From the NCBI RefSeq assembly GCF_000702505.1, contig NZ_JNIM01000001.1, positions 5,246,327-5,310,326 of the forward strand: a stretch of DNA of 64,000 bases, in the 5' to 3' direction. This DNA comes from Thermogemmatispora carboxidivorans. GTDB taxonomy: Bacteria; Chloroflexota; Ktedonobacteria; Ktedonobacterales; Ktedonobacteraceae. The notes beneath the pieces are model-generated. The model made no database searches and was not told the DNA's origin. It saw only the letters and a program-made list of their open reading frames with translations. Shown in pieces: positions 44,133 to 53,420 of this stretch (position 1 is the first letter of the stretch; every line of letters starts with the position of its first letter). The position numbers and the translations under genes are program-made.

Positions 44133-45888
44133 TATTGCGTTTGAGTAAAACGACCCCCTCGGCGCGTGCAATGAGACGAAATTGTCCCGAGGCCGTCAAG
44201 CGATTGAGAATCTCGATCGTACTGGCACGATCCTCGGGAAAAACCGCGTTGAGATCGACAATGATGTAGTCAACTGTATACTGCTTTCCATCGATCGTGC
44301 CGGTAAAAGAGGGAAAGACCGCCAGCCGCTGCCTTTCGCTGAGATGTGGATTGAGATTATCCCCCGCCGAGACGGAGGCATCCGGCGGGATCATCGCCAG
44401 CAGCTGCTGGATGTGCTGCTCACGCGGCCCAGGCTCATGATCGGCCCAGAAACTATTGAGCACCGGCGCCTCGGCGACGTAATTGACGCCGATGAGCAGC
44501 AAGATCCAGAGCATAGCATACCACTGCAGGCACGTCAGGTTGATCTGCCGGGCCAGCGGGACCATCCGCATGCAGAAGCGCTGCCATTGCTTGCGCCACC
44601 AGGCCGGCTGGAGCAGGCGCAGAGCCAGCTTCCGCAGGCGCAGGTACTTATCCTGTCCCCAGTTTCGCAGCGCCTGAGCGCGCTCCATCGGCAAGCGCTT
44701 TGCCAACCAGACTGGCCACAATCGTCTCCCGCCACTCACTGCTTCCTCGTCCACATCCTCGGATGCCCCACCCTGCCCCCCTTCTCTTCTCCGCTCCGGC
44801 ACCATCAGCTCCAGCGGGGGGAGTGGCTCCCCGCGCCAGCTCGCCCAGAGGGCCAGGAAGCGCCGCAGACCGACGATCCCCGCCATCACCGCAAAAGGAA
44901 TGATCGTGGCATTGTAGTGGTAGACGCCGCTATACAGGGCCGGGTTCGTATTCAGAATATTGACCGCCAGACTTGGCAGGGCCGGAATCAGCCATTCAGG
45001 GGCGAGCAGAGCGAAAAAGCCCGTATTTCTGATGAGGCTGGCCAGATAGTAGAAGCGCTCCACCGTGAAGAAGGTGGTGAAGAGCAGCCAGGGATGGAGC
45101 AGCAGATTGACGATAGCAGCGCCGGGCGAGCTACCAAGCGTCTCGTAGCGATACCAGAAGTTGTTGGCCTGCTGGCCTGGGAAAAAATGGGGAATGATCA
45201 CCCCAAAAGCCAGGGCCGACCACAGGAAGCCGCCAATGAAGAGCGCCAGGCCCAGGCGCGGCAGACGATAGCGCCAGATCATCACGAGGCCCAGCAGACC
45301 GATCGCCAGCGGCACATCCTCTTTACAGGAGGCCGCCAGGAAACAGCAAACTACCAGAAGCACATAGCGACGATAGGTGAGGGCCAGCAGAGCATAGAGC
45401 AGCAGCGGCGTGGCCAGGCTCACAGCATGGAAATCGAAGATGTTCAGACCCAGCAAGGCCGGCGCCAGCAGATAGGCCACCACGCAGAGGGCCGCCAACA
45501 GCGGCCAGCGCGGTAGATAGTAGCGGGCCAGCAGAAAGACAGGGAAAGCCCCCAGCGCCAGTACCAGCGTTTGAAAGATGAGCAGGGTGCGCGGGTCGGA
45601 GCGAATCAGATAGAGGAGTGAGAGCAGTAACAGGATGGGTTCAAAATGCACCCCCAGGCGGGTAGGGGGACCATACCAGTCGATCGCCTGGTTCGTGAAC
45701 TGGAAGGGCCGGCCATGTAAGGTGTTCCAGATGGCCTGGTCATAGTTACCCAGATCGAAGGCCGTCGCCTTGAACGTATCGTAGCGGAGCACGGCTTGAT
45801 GACTCATCTCCAGGAAATACACCAGCGTCGCCAGCACAACCAGGCCCCAGGCTAGCCACAGTTGGACCCGCAGATTGAATACTTTCAT
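44125..45888 (-). CDS. DUF2079 membrane protein
   Basis: The 587-residue integral membrane protein matches DUF2079, a family resembling GT-C type lipid-linked glycosyltransferases. The N-terminal part after helix 1 contains FDLGNYDQAIWNTLHG and GVHFEPILLLLSLLY, with ten or so helices to about residue 350. A charged cytoplasmic insertion (about 360-420) and one further helix (about 450-470) precede a soluble C-terminal domain (about 485-585). The Asp in FDLGNYDQ may be catalytic by analogy with GT-C enzymes, which is inference. GAAGGGG precedes ATG 45888. Confidence 0.85.
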   Translation of the reverse strand: MKVFNLRVQLWLAWGLVVLATLVYFLEMSHQAVLRYDTFKATAFDLGNYDQAIWNTLHGRPFQFTNQAIDWYGPPTRLGVHFEPILLLLSLLYLIRSDPRTLLIFQTLVLALGAFPVFLLARYYLPRWPLLAALCVVAYLLAPALLGLNIFDFHAVSLATPLLLYALLALTYRRYVLLVVCCFLAASCKEDVPLAIGLLGLVMIWRYRLPRLGLALFIGGFLWSALAFGVIIPHFFPGQQANNFWYRYETLGSSPGAAIVNLLLHPWLLFTTFFTVERFYYLASLIRNTGFFALLAPEWLIPALPSLAVNILNTNPALYSGVYHYNATIIPFAVMAGIVGLRRFLALWASWRGEPLPPLELMVPERRREGGQGGASEDVDEEAVSGGRRLWPVWLAKRLPMERAQALRNWGQDKYLRLRKLALRLLQPAWWRKQWQRFCMRMVPLARQINLTCLQWYAMLWILLLIGVNYVAEAPVLNSFWADHEPGPREQHIQQLLAMIPPDASVSAGDNLNPHLSERQRLAVFPSFTGTIDGKQYTVDYIIVDLNAVFPEDRASTIEILNRLTASGQFRLIARAEGVVLLKRNSS

Positions 45889-46011
45889 AGCCCCTTCGCT
45901 CTGAGCTACTCTTTCTCTCTTTTCATACCTTCTGACCTTCTGGCCCCCCTCTATCCTGCCATCACCCGCACCCGCCTGGCCTCGTACTCCTCCCTCCCTC
46001 TATCGGTCCCC

Positions 46012-46611
46012 TTATATATAAATGACGTTCTGCCAGATGCCAATGCCTACCAGGATGATAAAGGACCAGACAATGACATGCTCTGGCCACGTGCCTGTAC
46101 GGAAGCGCCAGTCAGGATTGGGAGGGAAGCCAAAGCGCTTCGGGTTGGGCCAGAGCAAAGGTACTCCGCCCTCAGTAAGAGCATCGCAGAGTATGTGGAC
46201 AATGCAGCCAAAGAGTACGGCGAAGAAGATCATATGGGTCGCGTTCATGAGGCTTGCCGGTGCACTCAGGCCGCGCATCGCCAGCAGGGAGAGGACCAGT
46301 TGCTGCGCCCCCAGTGCGAGCAGGGAGCCAAGTAGCAGGCCGAGCAGACTGTGAAAGAGGGTACGATGGCCTGCTATATGCTGAATCTCGCGGCTGATCC
46401 AGCCGAATTTGCGCCCAAGCGTGCTATGGGCGTTGTCGATGTCGGGCAACAGCGCGCCAAAGCCGACGGCAACGTAGTAGATCGCCTTAGCCACGACGAG
46501 CTTCAGGGGAACACTGGGCGCCAGGGTGATCGGGGGACCACTCAGGTGAACAAGACTGTCCAGAACAACACCAGCCGTGAGGCCAATCAGAAGATGTGAC
46601 CTGCCTACCAT
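46012..46611 (-). CDS. YdjM-like membrane-bound metal-dependent hydrolase
   Basis: The 199-residue protein resembles the YdjM/YbcI inner-membrane hydrolase family. Conserved His/Asp positions are visible in RSHLLIG, GALLPDIDNAHSTLG, GHRTLFHSLLGLL and HILCDALTEGGVPLLWP, suitable for metal binding, within four or five helices. It may act on phospholipid-type substrates; this is unproven for the family. GGAG precedes ATG 46611, and a promoter lies 66-94 bases upstream. Confidence 0.85.
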   Translation of the reverse strand: MVGRSHLLIGLTAGVVLDSLVHLSGPPITLAPSVPLKLVVAKAIYYVAVGFGALLPDIDNAHSTLGRKFGWISREIQHIAGHRTLFHSLLGLLLGSLLALGAQQLVLSLLAMRGLSAPASLMNATHMIFFAVLFGCIVHILCDALTEGGVPLLWPNPKRFGFPPNPDWRFRTGTWPEHVIVWSFIILVGIGIWQNVIYI

Positions 46612-46676
46612 AACAGCGTTTCTCCATCCGCAAGCGAAAATTGAGCTTCGTCTTCGAGTGAAGGTTTCACGCGGCT

Positions 46677-46705
46677 ATTGTAGGGGGTCTTCAGTGACTG
46701 CGCAA
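46677..46705 (-). promoter_or_regulatory. Promoter of the YdjM-like gene
   Basis: TTGCGC-N17-TACAAT on the minus strand in the 220-bp gap after the Rieske gene. Confidence 0.55.
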
Positions 46706-46831
46706 GAGGATTCCCGCGCAGAATCAGCAGCTCAGCCAGCCAGCCAGTGAGAGCCAGACCAGAGAGTCCGAGGTCGCGGCACCAGCCCGCCTCTTCGTGA
46801 GCTGGCCGCGGCGATGGAGTGAGGGAGAAGC

Positions 46832-47149
46832 TCACTCGGGAGGAAGAGCCACCTTAATCAGGCCGTCCTCAACACGTACAGGATAGAGCACCAGATCCTG
46901 ACGGGCAGGACCACGCAGGACCTTGCCAGTACGGAGATCGAACTGGGCTCCGTGAACGGGGCAAGTGAGGACGCCGTCCTGCAGCTCTCCCTCGTAAAGG
47001 CGTCCCCCAACGTGGGTACACTCTCCATTACAGGCATAGACCGCGCCGTCGACCTTGGCCAGGCAGATCGCTTCACCCTCAACCTCGACTCCCAACAGCT
47101 CCCCCTCACCCAGCTCATCCCAGCGTGCAACGGCCACAAACTCACTCAT
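46832..47149 (-). CDS. Rieske [2Fe-2S] ferredoxin
   Basis: The 105-residue soluble protein binds a Rieske cluster through C44-T-H46 and C63-P-V-H66. It lacks a membrane anchor, so it is an electron carrier of the non-haem dioxygenase ferredoxin type. I start at ATG 47149 behind GAGG; an ATG at 47170 is too close to its site. It ends the SUF gene series, where Rieske proteins are often found, possibly as cluster recipients. Confidence 0.92.
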   Translation of the reverse strand: MSEFVAVARWDELGEGELLGVEVEGEAICLAKVDGAVYACNGECTHVGGRLYEGELQDGVLTCPVHGAQFDLRTGKVLRGPARQDLVLYPVRVEDGLIKVALPPE

Positions 47150-47211
47150 GGCAGCCTCATCCCCTCGCAAGAGTTGGTTTGTTCGTGCTCATCGCAGCCT
47201 TCCCCCATCAT

Positions 47212-47946
47212 TCAGATGCCGCGTCCCTGGACAGGGATAATGGCCCCAGTGACGCCATCGCTGGCGGCGGTGGCCAGAAAGATAGCCACCTCGGCAATCT
47301 CGCGAGGACTGACCCACCGGGCGCGCAGCTCCTCGGGAGAGGGATGCAGCTCATCGAGATTGGACTGCGTGGCAATCAAGCCGGGGGCAATGGCGTTGAC
47401 AGAGATCCCGACCGCCTTGCCTGCCTGAGCAAAGGTGCGCGTCAGGGCATCCACCCCCGCCTTGGCACAGTTGTAGGCCAGCGTCTGCGCCCCGGCGTTC
47501 TGAATGCTGTAGGCCCGGCTAAAGTTGATAATCTTGCCGCCTCCCTGGGCCAGCATCACCGGCCAAACCGCGCGCGTGCAGAGAAAGGCCGTGCGCAGAT
47601 TATTATTCAGCTCCCGCTCCCAGTCCTCTAGCGCATACTCGTGAGGGGGAGCATACTTCGTCAGCCCGCCAGCCAGATTGACCAGCACATCGATGCGACC
47701 CTGCCAGGCCAGTGCCTCCGCCACCAGCTGCTCTGCTCCCTGCTCGCTGGTCAGATCCGCAGCCACTCCCTTGACCCTGGCGCCACGCTCCTGCAGCTCG
47801 GCAGCCCGAGCCGCCACCCGCTCCGCACTGCGCGAAGCAATTACCAGCGTTGCCCCCTCCTCAGCAAAAAAACCGGCCAGGGCAAAGCCCATCTGACCCG
47901 GATGGCTCACGCCGGTAATCACCGCAACTTTTCCTTCCAGACGCAT
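47212..47946 (-). CDS. Short-chain dehydrogenase/reductase
   Basis: The 244-residue protein is a classical SDR with cofactor motif TGVSHPGQMG (11-20), the NLAGG motif near 90-94 and catalytic Y158-x3-K162. In an ungapped alignment the usual catalytic Ser position is Ala145, with Ser143 and Ser147 nearby, so either could serve. The substrate is not predictable. It lies between sufU and the Rieske gene on the same strand, 63 bases from each. Confidence 0.88.
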   Translation of the reverse strand: MRLEGKVAVITGVSHPGQMGFALAGFFAEEGATLVIASRSAERVAARAAELQERGARVKGVAADLTSEQGAEQLVAEALAWQGRIDVLVNLAGGLTKYAPPHEYALEDWERELNNNLRTAFLCTRAVWPVMLAQGGGKIINFSRAYSIQNAGAQTLAYNCAKAGVDALTRTFAQAGKAVGISVNAIAPGLIATQSNLDELHPSPEELRARWVSPREIAEVAIFLATAASDGVTGAIIPVQGRGI

Positions 47947-48009
47947 CGTTCAGGCAGCTCCTTTCCGTCGCTTCACACATCCGCTGCCTTGCCAGACCCT
48001 ATGAGCCGC

Positions 48010-48420
48010 CTACAGCTCATCATCGCGCTCCTCGGCATGCTCCGGGCGCTCCAGGCCAGCCAGGACCAGGCTTTTATGAAGGACGCGCAGCCCTAAGAAG
48101 GCGCACTTCATCCGCGCAGGACTGATGGGAATACCCAGCGCCTCCAGAATATCATCTTTGCCCAGGCGCACCACTTCTTCTACGCTCTTACCCTCCACCA
48201 TCTCCGTCAGCATCGAGGTGGCCGCCTGACTGATCGCGCAGCCCCGGCCCTGAAAGCGCACCGCCGTAACGCGATCGCCTTCGACCAGGAGATCCATGCT
48301 CACCTGATCGCCACAGAGCGGATTGGAATCCTCCACGTGCACCGTCGGATTCTCCAGCCGCCCATAGTTGCGCGGATCGCGATAATGATCTAGAATATAC
48401 TCACGATAATCCATCGACAT
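48010..48420 (-). CDS. sufU: Iron-sulfur/zinc sulfur-transfer protein SufU
   Basis: This 136-residue protein is a SufU/IscU-type protein. The metal ligands C36 (with D38), C61 and C106 are all present. SufU accepts persulfide sulfur from SufS in Gram-positive-type SUF systems. I start at ATG 48420, with GGAGG 8 bases upstream; the frame continues to 48507. It follows sufS on the minus strand with a 246-bp spacer carrying microsatellites. Confidence 0.92.
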   Translation of the reverse strand: MSMDYREYILDHYRDPRNYGRLENPTVHVEDSNPLCGDQVSMDLLVEGDRVTAVRFQGRGCAISQAATSMLTEMVEGKSVEEVVRLGKDDILEALGIPISPARMKCAFLGLRVLHKSLVLAGLERPEHAEERDDEL

Positions 48421-48594
48421 CGCGCTGCCTCCAGGTAAGGAATCGACCAGGCGGCAAGACAAGATAGACTGACAAACAACCCCTGCCGCACCCCCCTCAT
48501 CCCCCACCTACCCTGGTCTATCTCGCCTCGCCCAGTTCCTGTGCATCACGGCCCGGCACAGGCGCGGCCAGCCAGTGAGCGGCGGCAATCTTGT

Positions 48595-48627
48595 AAGCAA
48601 GCAAGCAAAGAAACAGGCAGGCAGGCA
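48595..48627. repeat. (AAGC)n and (AGGC)n microsatellites
   Basis: Three AAGC units followed by three AGGC units in the spacer between sufU and sufS. Confidence 0.75.
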
Positions 48628-48666
48628 GCGTAAAGCGGCCAGGCACAGGATTATTATAGTATAGAC

Positions 48667-49926
48667 CTAGAGCTGAAAAATCTCCAGCGCCCGCCGCAGT
48701 CCCTGGACCAGCACATCGATCTCTTCCGGCAGCGTATAGACATAGAAGCTGGCGCGGGCGGTTGCCACCAGGCCCAGATGCTCCATGAGAGGCTGTGCGC
48801 AGTGATGGCCAGCGCGAATAGCCACGCCGAACTCCTGATCGAGGATCGACGCCAGATCGTGGGGATGGATATCGGCCAGCGAAAAAGAGACCACCCCGCC
48901 GCGCTGCTCCCCCGAGGCTGGCCCATAGATTCGCAACTGAGGAACCGTCTGCAACCGCTCCAGCGCGTAGGCCGTAATCGCTCGCTCATGCTGGCGAACC
49001 CACTCCATGCCGAGCGCGCTCAAATAATCGACAGCCGCCCCCAGACCAACGGCCTCGGCAATGGCCGGCGTACCCGCCTCAAACTTCCAGGGCAGATCGT
49101 TCCAGGTCGAGGAGCGCAGGCTGACACTGCGGATCATATCGCCACCCCCCAGGAAAGGCGGCATGGCCTCCAAGAGCTCGCGCTTGCCGTAGAGCACCCC
49201 AATCCCGGTTGGGCCCAGCATCTTATGGCCGCTAAAACAAACAAAATCAGCATCCAGCTCCTGGACATCCAGCGGCAAATGAGGAGCACTCTGGGCGGCA
49301 TCCACCAGGACCACAGCCCCAGCAGCGTGGGCCTGAGCGATCATCTCCTTCACAGGATTAATCGTCCCCAGGACATTGGACATTTGAGTAAAAGCCACCA
49401 GCTTCGGCCCCTGCTCCAGCAGCCGGGCATAGACATCCAGCTGCAGCAAGCCCTCGGGTGACACCGGGACAAACTCCAGCCGCGCCCCGCTACGCTGGGC
49501 CAGTAGCTGCCAGGGGACCAGATTGCTGTGATGCTCCATCGTTGTCAGCACAATCAGATCGCCGGCCCTAATGTTCGCCCACCCCCAGCTATAGGCCACC
49601 AGATTAATGCTCTCGGTCGTATTGCGCGTAAAAATGACCTGCCTGCTCTGGCGCGCGTTGATAAAGCGCGCCACCTTCGTCCGCGCGCGCTCCAGGGCCG
49701 CCGTCGCCTCCTCGCTAATCTCGTAGACACCGCGGTGCACATTGGCATGAGAGCTGCGATAGTAGGCATTCATGGCCTCAATGACCGCCAGCGGCTTCTG
49801 CGAACTGGCCGCGCTATCCAGATACACCAGCGGCTTGCCATGAACCTGCCGCGACAGAATCGGGAAATCGCCTCGGATCTCCTCCACACTGCGTGGCTCG
49901 CGGCGCACCTCAACAACGTCCTGCAT
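48667..49926 (-). CDS. sufS: Cysteine desulfurase SufS
   Basis: The 419-residue PLP enzyme takes sulfur from cysteine for Fe-S cluster assembly. PLP binds the lysine in SGHKMLGPTGIGVL, and the persulfide cysteine is in RAGHHCAQPLM; EHHSN and DAAQSAPH are also conserved. The compact RxGHHCA loop marks group II (SufS) enzymes. The frame runs to 50088, but the family match begins near MQDVVEV, so I start at ATG 49926. The ribosome site there is weak (AGGG). Confidence 0.95.
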   Translation of the reverse strand: MQDVVEVRREPRSVEEIRGDFPILSRQVHGKPLVYLDSAASSQKPLAVIEAMNAYYRSSHANVHRGVYEISEEATAALERARTKVARFINARQSRQVIFTRNTTESINLVAYSWGWANIRAGDLIVLTTMEHHSNLVPWQLLAQRSGARLEFVPVSPEGLLQLDVYARLLEQGPKLVAFTQMSNVLGTINPVKEMIAQAHAAGAVVLVDAAQSAPHLPLDVQELDADFVCFSGHKMLGPTGIGVLYGKRELLEAMPPFLGGGDMIRSVSLRSSTWNDLPWKFEAGTPAIAEAVGLGAAVDYLSALGMEWVRQHERAITAYALERLQTVPQLRIYGPASGEQRGGVVSFSLADIHPHDLASILDQEFGVAIRAGHHCAQPLMEHLGLVATARASFYVYTLPEEIDVLVQGLRRALEIFQL

Positions 49927-50097
49927 GGTATTCCCTGATCTCTTTCTCTCTACAATGGGCTCGCCAGCTCGTTGGCGGGCCGCATCTCCCGTGCGGCCCA
50001 CGGCAGGCAGACAGGCAGGGAGGAGGAAGAGCACCCCCCAGTCCTCTTCTTTGCCCGCCAGGCGAGCGCAACAGCAGCCAAAAGCCAATCAGAAAGC

Positions 50098-50125
50098 AAA
50101 GAAAGAAAGAAAGAAAGAAAGAAAG
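50098..50125. repeat. (AAAG)7 microsatellite
   Basis: Seven exact tetranucleotide units in the 273-bp gap between sufD and sufS. Confidence 0.9.
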
Positions 50126-50199
50126 AGAGGAGGAGCCGCGAGCAAAGCTCGCATCCTCCATCCCTGGCCAGACGGGGCAGCGGGAGCCTCTGCCCGCGC

Positions 50200-51660
50200 C
50201 TACTCTGGCAGCAGACGGATCTCCTCCTCTTCCGAAGGGCGATCGAAGCTCACCGCGCTCTCATCAACGCCCTCGATCTCCCAGCGCTCCTGAGCCTCGA
50301 TCCAGTCGGCCTCTGACTCGTGGCCGCCCCGCATGCGGCGCACAATATTGCGGCGCAGGCGCGTGCGCAGGCTATCGAGCGTAATACGCTGCAGGACCGG
50401 CTCAAAGAAGCCCTGGACGATAATGCGCTCGGCCTCATCCTTGGGAAGGCCACGAGCCATCAAGTAGAAGAGCTGCTCCTCATCGACCTGGCCGGTCGTT
50501 GCGCCGTGGCTCGCGCTCACCTCGTTGGCCCCGATCTCCAGACCAGGAATGGCCTCCGCGCGGCAATGCTTGCTCAGCAGCAGATTATGCTCCGACAAAA
50601 AGGAAGCCGTCTGCTGAGCCCCCGGCTGCACGCGGATCATCCCATCGAACTCCACCCGCGACTCATCGGTCAGCGCCCCATGCACCAGGGTCTCAGCATT
50701 GGTCGAGAGACCCACATGATTCGAGAGGCTCTTAATCACAAAGCGCTGATCCTGGTCGCTGAAGAAGACGCCCACCAGCTCGGCGGCGCTGCCATTGCCG
50801 ATCAGATTCGAGCCAATATTAGAGAACGTCAGGCGGCTACCCAGATCGGCCATCACCCATGAGACGCTACTGTCGGCCTCATGGATCGAATTCTTATGCA
50901 TCACGCTCCAGACGTTGCGGCCCAGGTCCTGGAGGCTGGTGAACTCGATGCGTGCCCCATTCCTGGTAAAGACCTCGACCACCGCGCTCAGCAGAGAAGG
51001 CTGCTCGCCCTCGAAGGTAGAAGCATACTCCTCCACATAGCGAGCGCTGCTCAGCTCATCGGCGATAATCAAGGTATGGGCAAAAGCCGCTGCTGACGGC
51101 GAATCGAGCCAGATCTGAGCCAGGATTGGCGCTTCGATCTCCACGCCGCTGGGAATATAGAGGAAGACGCCCCCGCTCCAGAAGGCCGCATGGAGGGCCG
51201 TATACTTATCGGTGGCCAGCGGCACAGCCTGGGTCATAAAGTAGCGCTGCACCAGATCGCCGTGCTCGCGCACCGCCGTATCAAGATCGGTCAGAATCAC
51301 CCCGCGGCTCTTCAGCTCCTCGGACAGCTCGACGCGCACCACCGAGCTATTGCGCTGCAGCACCAGGCCCGAGCGCTCAGCAGCGCCGACCAGAGCATCG
51401 CGCAGCCCCTCCTCGATGGAAGGCGGTAGCGCTCCATCGCCATCGGCAGGCAGATAGGGATGCAGCTCCTGGAAATGGAAGCGCGCCAGCCGCTGCAGTG
51501 TCCCCAGATCGCCGCGTCGTCCCAGAGGAGCTGGCGTCTGCTCGTAGATCTCCCAGGCCTCCAGCCGCTTCTGCAGCATCCACTCAGGCTCACCCTTGCG
51601 GCGCGAGAGCGCAATGACCGCCTCACGAGAAAAGCCGGTTGTCGCCAGAGTCTCAGTCAT
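50200..51660 (-). CDS. sufD: SufB/SufD-family scaffold protein, SufD-like
   Basis: The 486-residue protein is the only SufB/SufD member in the cluster. The N-terminus (SREAVIALSRRKGEPEWMLQKRLEAWEIYE) and the length are SufB-like, but the C-terminal core (ASHGATTGQVDEEQLFYLMARGL) is SufD-like with the His-Gly-Ala sequence. It should form the beta-helical scaffold with SufC. Its ATG overlaps the sufC stop by 8 bases, which shows coupling and sets the start at 51660. Confidence 0.9.
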   Translation of the reverse strand: MTETLATTGFSREAVIALSRRKGEPEWMLQKRLEAWEIYEQTPAPLGRRGDLGTLQRLARFHFQELHPYLPADGDGALPPSIEEGLRDALVGAAERSGLVLQRNSSVVRVELSEELKSRGVILTDLDTAVREHGDLVQRYFMTQAVPLATDKYTALHAAFWSGGVFLYIPSGVEIEAPILAQIWLDSPSAAAFAHTLIIADELSSARYVEEYASTFEGEQPSLLSAVVEVFTRNGARIEFTSLQDLGRNVWSVMHKNSIHEADSSVSWVMADLGSRLTFSNIGSNLIGNGSAAELVGVFFSDQDQRFVIKSLSNHVGLSTNAETLVHGALTDESRVEFDGMIRVQPGAQQTASFLSEHNLLLSKHCRAEAIPGLEIGANEVSASHGATTGQVDEEQLFYLMARGLPKDEAERIIVQGFFEPVLQRITLDSLRTRLRRNIVRRMRGGHESEADWIEAQERWEIEGVDESAVSFDRPSEEEEIRLLPE

Positions 51661-52468
51661 TGACGCCCACCTCGCTCCCCTCGGGACGGAGCCACTCGTA
51701 GCCCTTCTCCTCCAGCTCCAGGGCCAGCTCCTTGCCGCCGGAGCGCACAACACGACCGTCGAACATCACATGTACGAAATCAGGCACAATGTAATTGAGG
51801 ATGCGCTGATAGTGGGTAATCACCAGCAAGCCCAGCTTAGGGCCGCGGAGGGCATTGACGCTATCGGAGACGATCTTAAGGGCATCGATATCGAGGCCCG
51901 AGTCGGTCTCATCCATCATAGCGATCTCCGGCTCCAGCAGAGCCATCTGCAGGATCTCTGCGCGCTTCTTCTCGCCGCCGGAGAAACCATCATTGATCGA
52001 GCGATTGATGAAGCTATTATCGACCTTCAGCAGCTTCATCTTCTCGCGCAGCAGATTGCGGAACTCAGAGGGGGGGATCGTCTTGCGCGGGGCCGGTCTG
52101 CCGCCAGGGGTCTCCTCGCCGACGGGCCTGGGGCCTTCGCGCACTGCCTCCAGAGCGCGGCGCAGGAAGTTGGCCACACTCACCCCGGGGATCGCCATCG
52201 GATATTGGAACGCCAGGAAGAGGCCCATCCGAGCACGACGATCCGGCGAATACTCGAGAATATTCTCCCCCTTAAACCAGATTTCGCCGTCGGTGACCTC
52301 GTACTTGGGGTTGCCCATAATGACGTTGGCGAGCGTACTCTTGCCGGAGCCATTAGGACCCATCAGGGCATGGACCTCGCCCTGCCGCACCACCAGATCG
52401 ACGCCACGCAAAATGGGCTTGCCCTCGATGCTGGCGTGAAGATTCTTAATGACCAATTCTGAAGCCAT
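51653..52468 (-). CDS. sufC: SUF system ATPase SufC
   Basis: The 271-residue ABC ATPase energises Fe-S cluster assembly with SufB/D. Walker A GPNGSGKST, signature FSGGEKKRAEIL and Walker B MMDETDSGLDIDAL are intact. A Pro/Arg-rich insertion of about 20 residues (near 125-145) is longer than in most SufC proteins. AGGAGG lies upstream of ATG 52468 at somewhat long spacing. sufD overlaps its end. Confidence 0.95.
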   Translation of the reverse strand: MASELVIKNLHASIEGKPILRGVDLVVRQGEVHALMGPNGSGKSTLANVIMGNPKYEVTDGEIWFKGENILEYSPDRRARMGLFLAFQYPMAIPGVSVANFLRRALEAVREGPRPVGEETPGGRPAPRKTIPPSEFRNLLREKMKLLKVDNSFINRSINDGFSGGEKKRAEILQMALLEPEIAMMDETDSGLDIDALKIVSDSVNALRGPKLGLLVITHYQRILNYIVPDFVHVMFDGRVVRSGGKELALELEEKGYEWLRPEGSEVGVND

Positions 52469-52847
52469 TAGCGAAAACCATCCTCCTTGGAAGAGCTTGA
52501 GATACGACGAGACTACCTCAGCCTGATAGCCATCGCTGCACGGCCTCTGCCAGATTGCATAGGCAAGGACCGGAGCGAGCTGGTTAGAAGATGACAGACT
52601 GGCTGCCTGGGTGCTGCACTGCGCTGAGCAGGGAGCTGTTCGCTCATCAGCCTGTCTGTCTGTCTGCCTGTCTATGTCACTGCATCCGGGGCAGTCTGGC
52701 GCGGCCCTCGAATCGAGCCGAGTCCTCAGCTCTCTTCGCGGTCATCTTCTGCCACCTCAGCCCTCGCCAACCCTCGCCCCACCGGCAGGCAGGCCCCACC
52801 GACCCATCCCCGGCTCACGGGCCCCACCCGGCTCAGCTCAACTCAGC
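52469..52847. other. Intergenic region between the Rrf2 gene and sufC
   Basis: This 379-bp spacer carries a (CTGT)n tract at 52652-52673 and an imperfect (CTCAG)n tract at 52832-52850. No gene or clear promoter is seen, so the Rrf2 gene and sufC may share a transcript. Confidence 0.45.
52652..52673. repeat. (CTGT)n microsatellite
   Basis: Three CTGT units, then CTGC and CTGT, between the Rrf2 gene and sufC. Confidence 0.75.
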
Positions 52848-53351
52848 TCACATAGCCGATGACGGAGCCACACGGATATCCGAGATGGAGATAAAGTGCG
52901 TTGGAGCGTTCTGCGCCTCCTGCTCGGAGGCGCCCACCAGATCGGCGAGAGTGATCGAATCCAGCGTCTGGGCGACAGCATCGCGCACCCTGGCCCAGAG
53001 GAACTTCGTCTTGCAGGAGTCGAGCAGACTGCAAATCTGCGTCATCTCTCCCTCCGTCGCGCAGATCATGGGCGCGATCGGCCCCTCCAGGACCCGCACA
53101 ATCTCCCCCATCGTGATCTCCTCCGGCGGGCGGCTCAACCGATAACCACCATGTGCCCCGCGTGTGCTGACCACCAGCGGCGGCTCAGACTCACGCAGCA
53201 GCTTCACCAGCTGCTCCAGATACGCCAGAGACAACTGCTCGGCCTGGGCAATGTCGGTCAATGACCGCGGGCGCGAGCTGTAGTAGTGGCGAGCCAGATC
53301 AACCATGAGGCGTACGCCATACTCGCCTTTTGTGGAGACTCTCAGAATCAT
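52848..53351 (-). CDS. Rrf2-family Fe-S-sensing regulator of the SUF operon
   Basis: The 167-residue protein has an Rrf2 winged helix (RVSTKGEYGVRLMVDLA, SLTDIAQAEQLSLAYLEQLVKLL, GAHGGYRLSRPPEEI). Three cysteines, C97, C107 and C113, have C-x9-C-x5-C spacing rather than the C-x5-C-x5-C of IscR, and probably bind an Fe-S cluster. It precedes sufC on the same strand and is the obvious regulator of the cluster. GAAAGGAG precedes ATG 53351. ATCC/GGAT half-sites at 53421-53446 may be its operator. Confidence 0.92.
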   Translation of the reverse strand: MILRVSTKGEYGVRLMVDLARHYYSSRPRSLTDIAQAEQLSLAYLEQLVKLLRESEPPLVVSTRGAHGGYRLSRPPEEITMGEIVRVLEGPIAPMICATEGEMTQICSLLDSCKTKFLWARVRDAVAQTLDSITLADLVGASEQEAQNAPTHFISISDIRVAPSSAM

Positions 53352-53420
53352 GGCCCGCTCCTTTCTCGCCCCGTGGGGAATGCTGATTCCTCGCTTTCAT
53401 CGCTCCTACGCAGGTTACTC

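Noticed and set aside
44182..45516. A 444-codon plus-strand frame opposite the DUF2079 gene.
   Set aside because: Gln/Arg/His-rich shadow of a membrane protein on the other strand.
46605..46835. A 76-codon minus-strand frame that exactly bridges the Rieske and YdjM-like genes (GTGA overlap at one end, ATG overlap at the other).
   Set aside because: The frame has no ribosome site, no family resemblance, relaxed codon use and contains a good promoter (46677-46705). The abutting ends are suggestive but probably chance.
50098..50125. Possible CRISPR or VNTR coding array.
   Set aside because: Simple tetranucleotide repeat with no spacers or coding frame; reported as a microsatellite instead.
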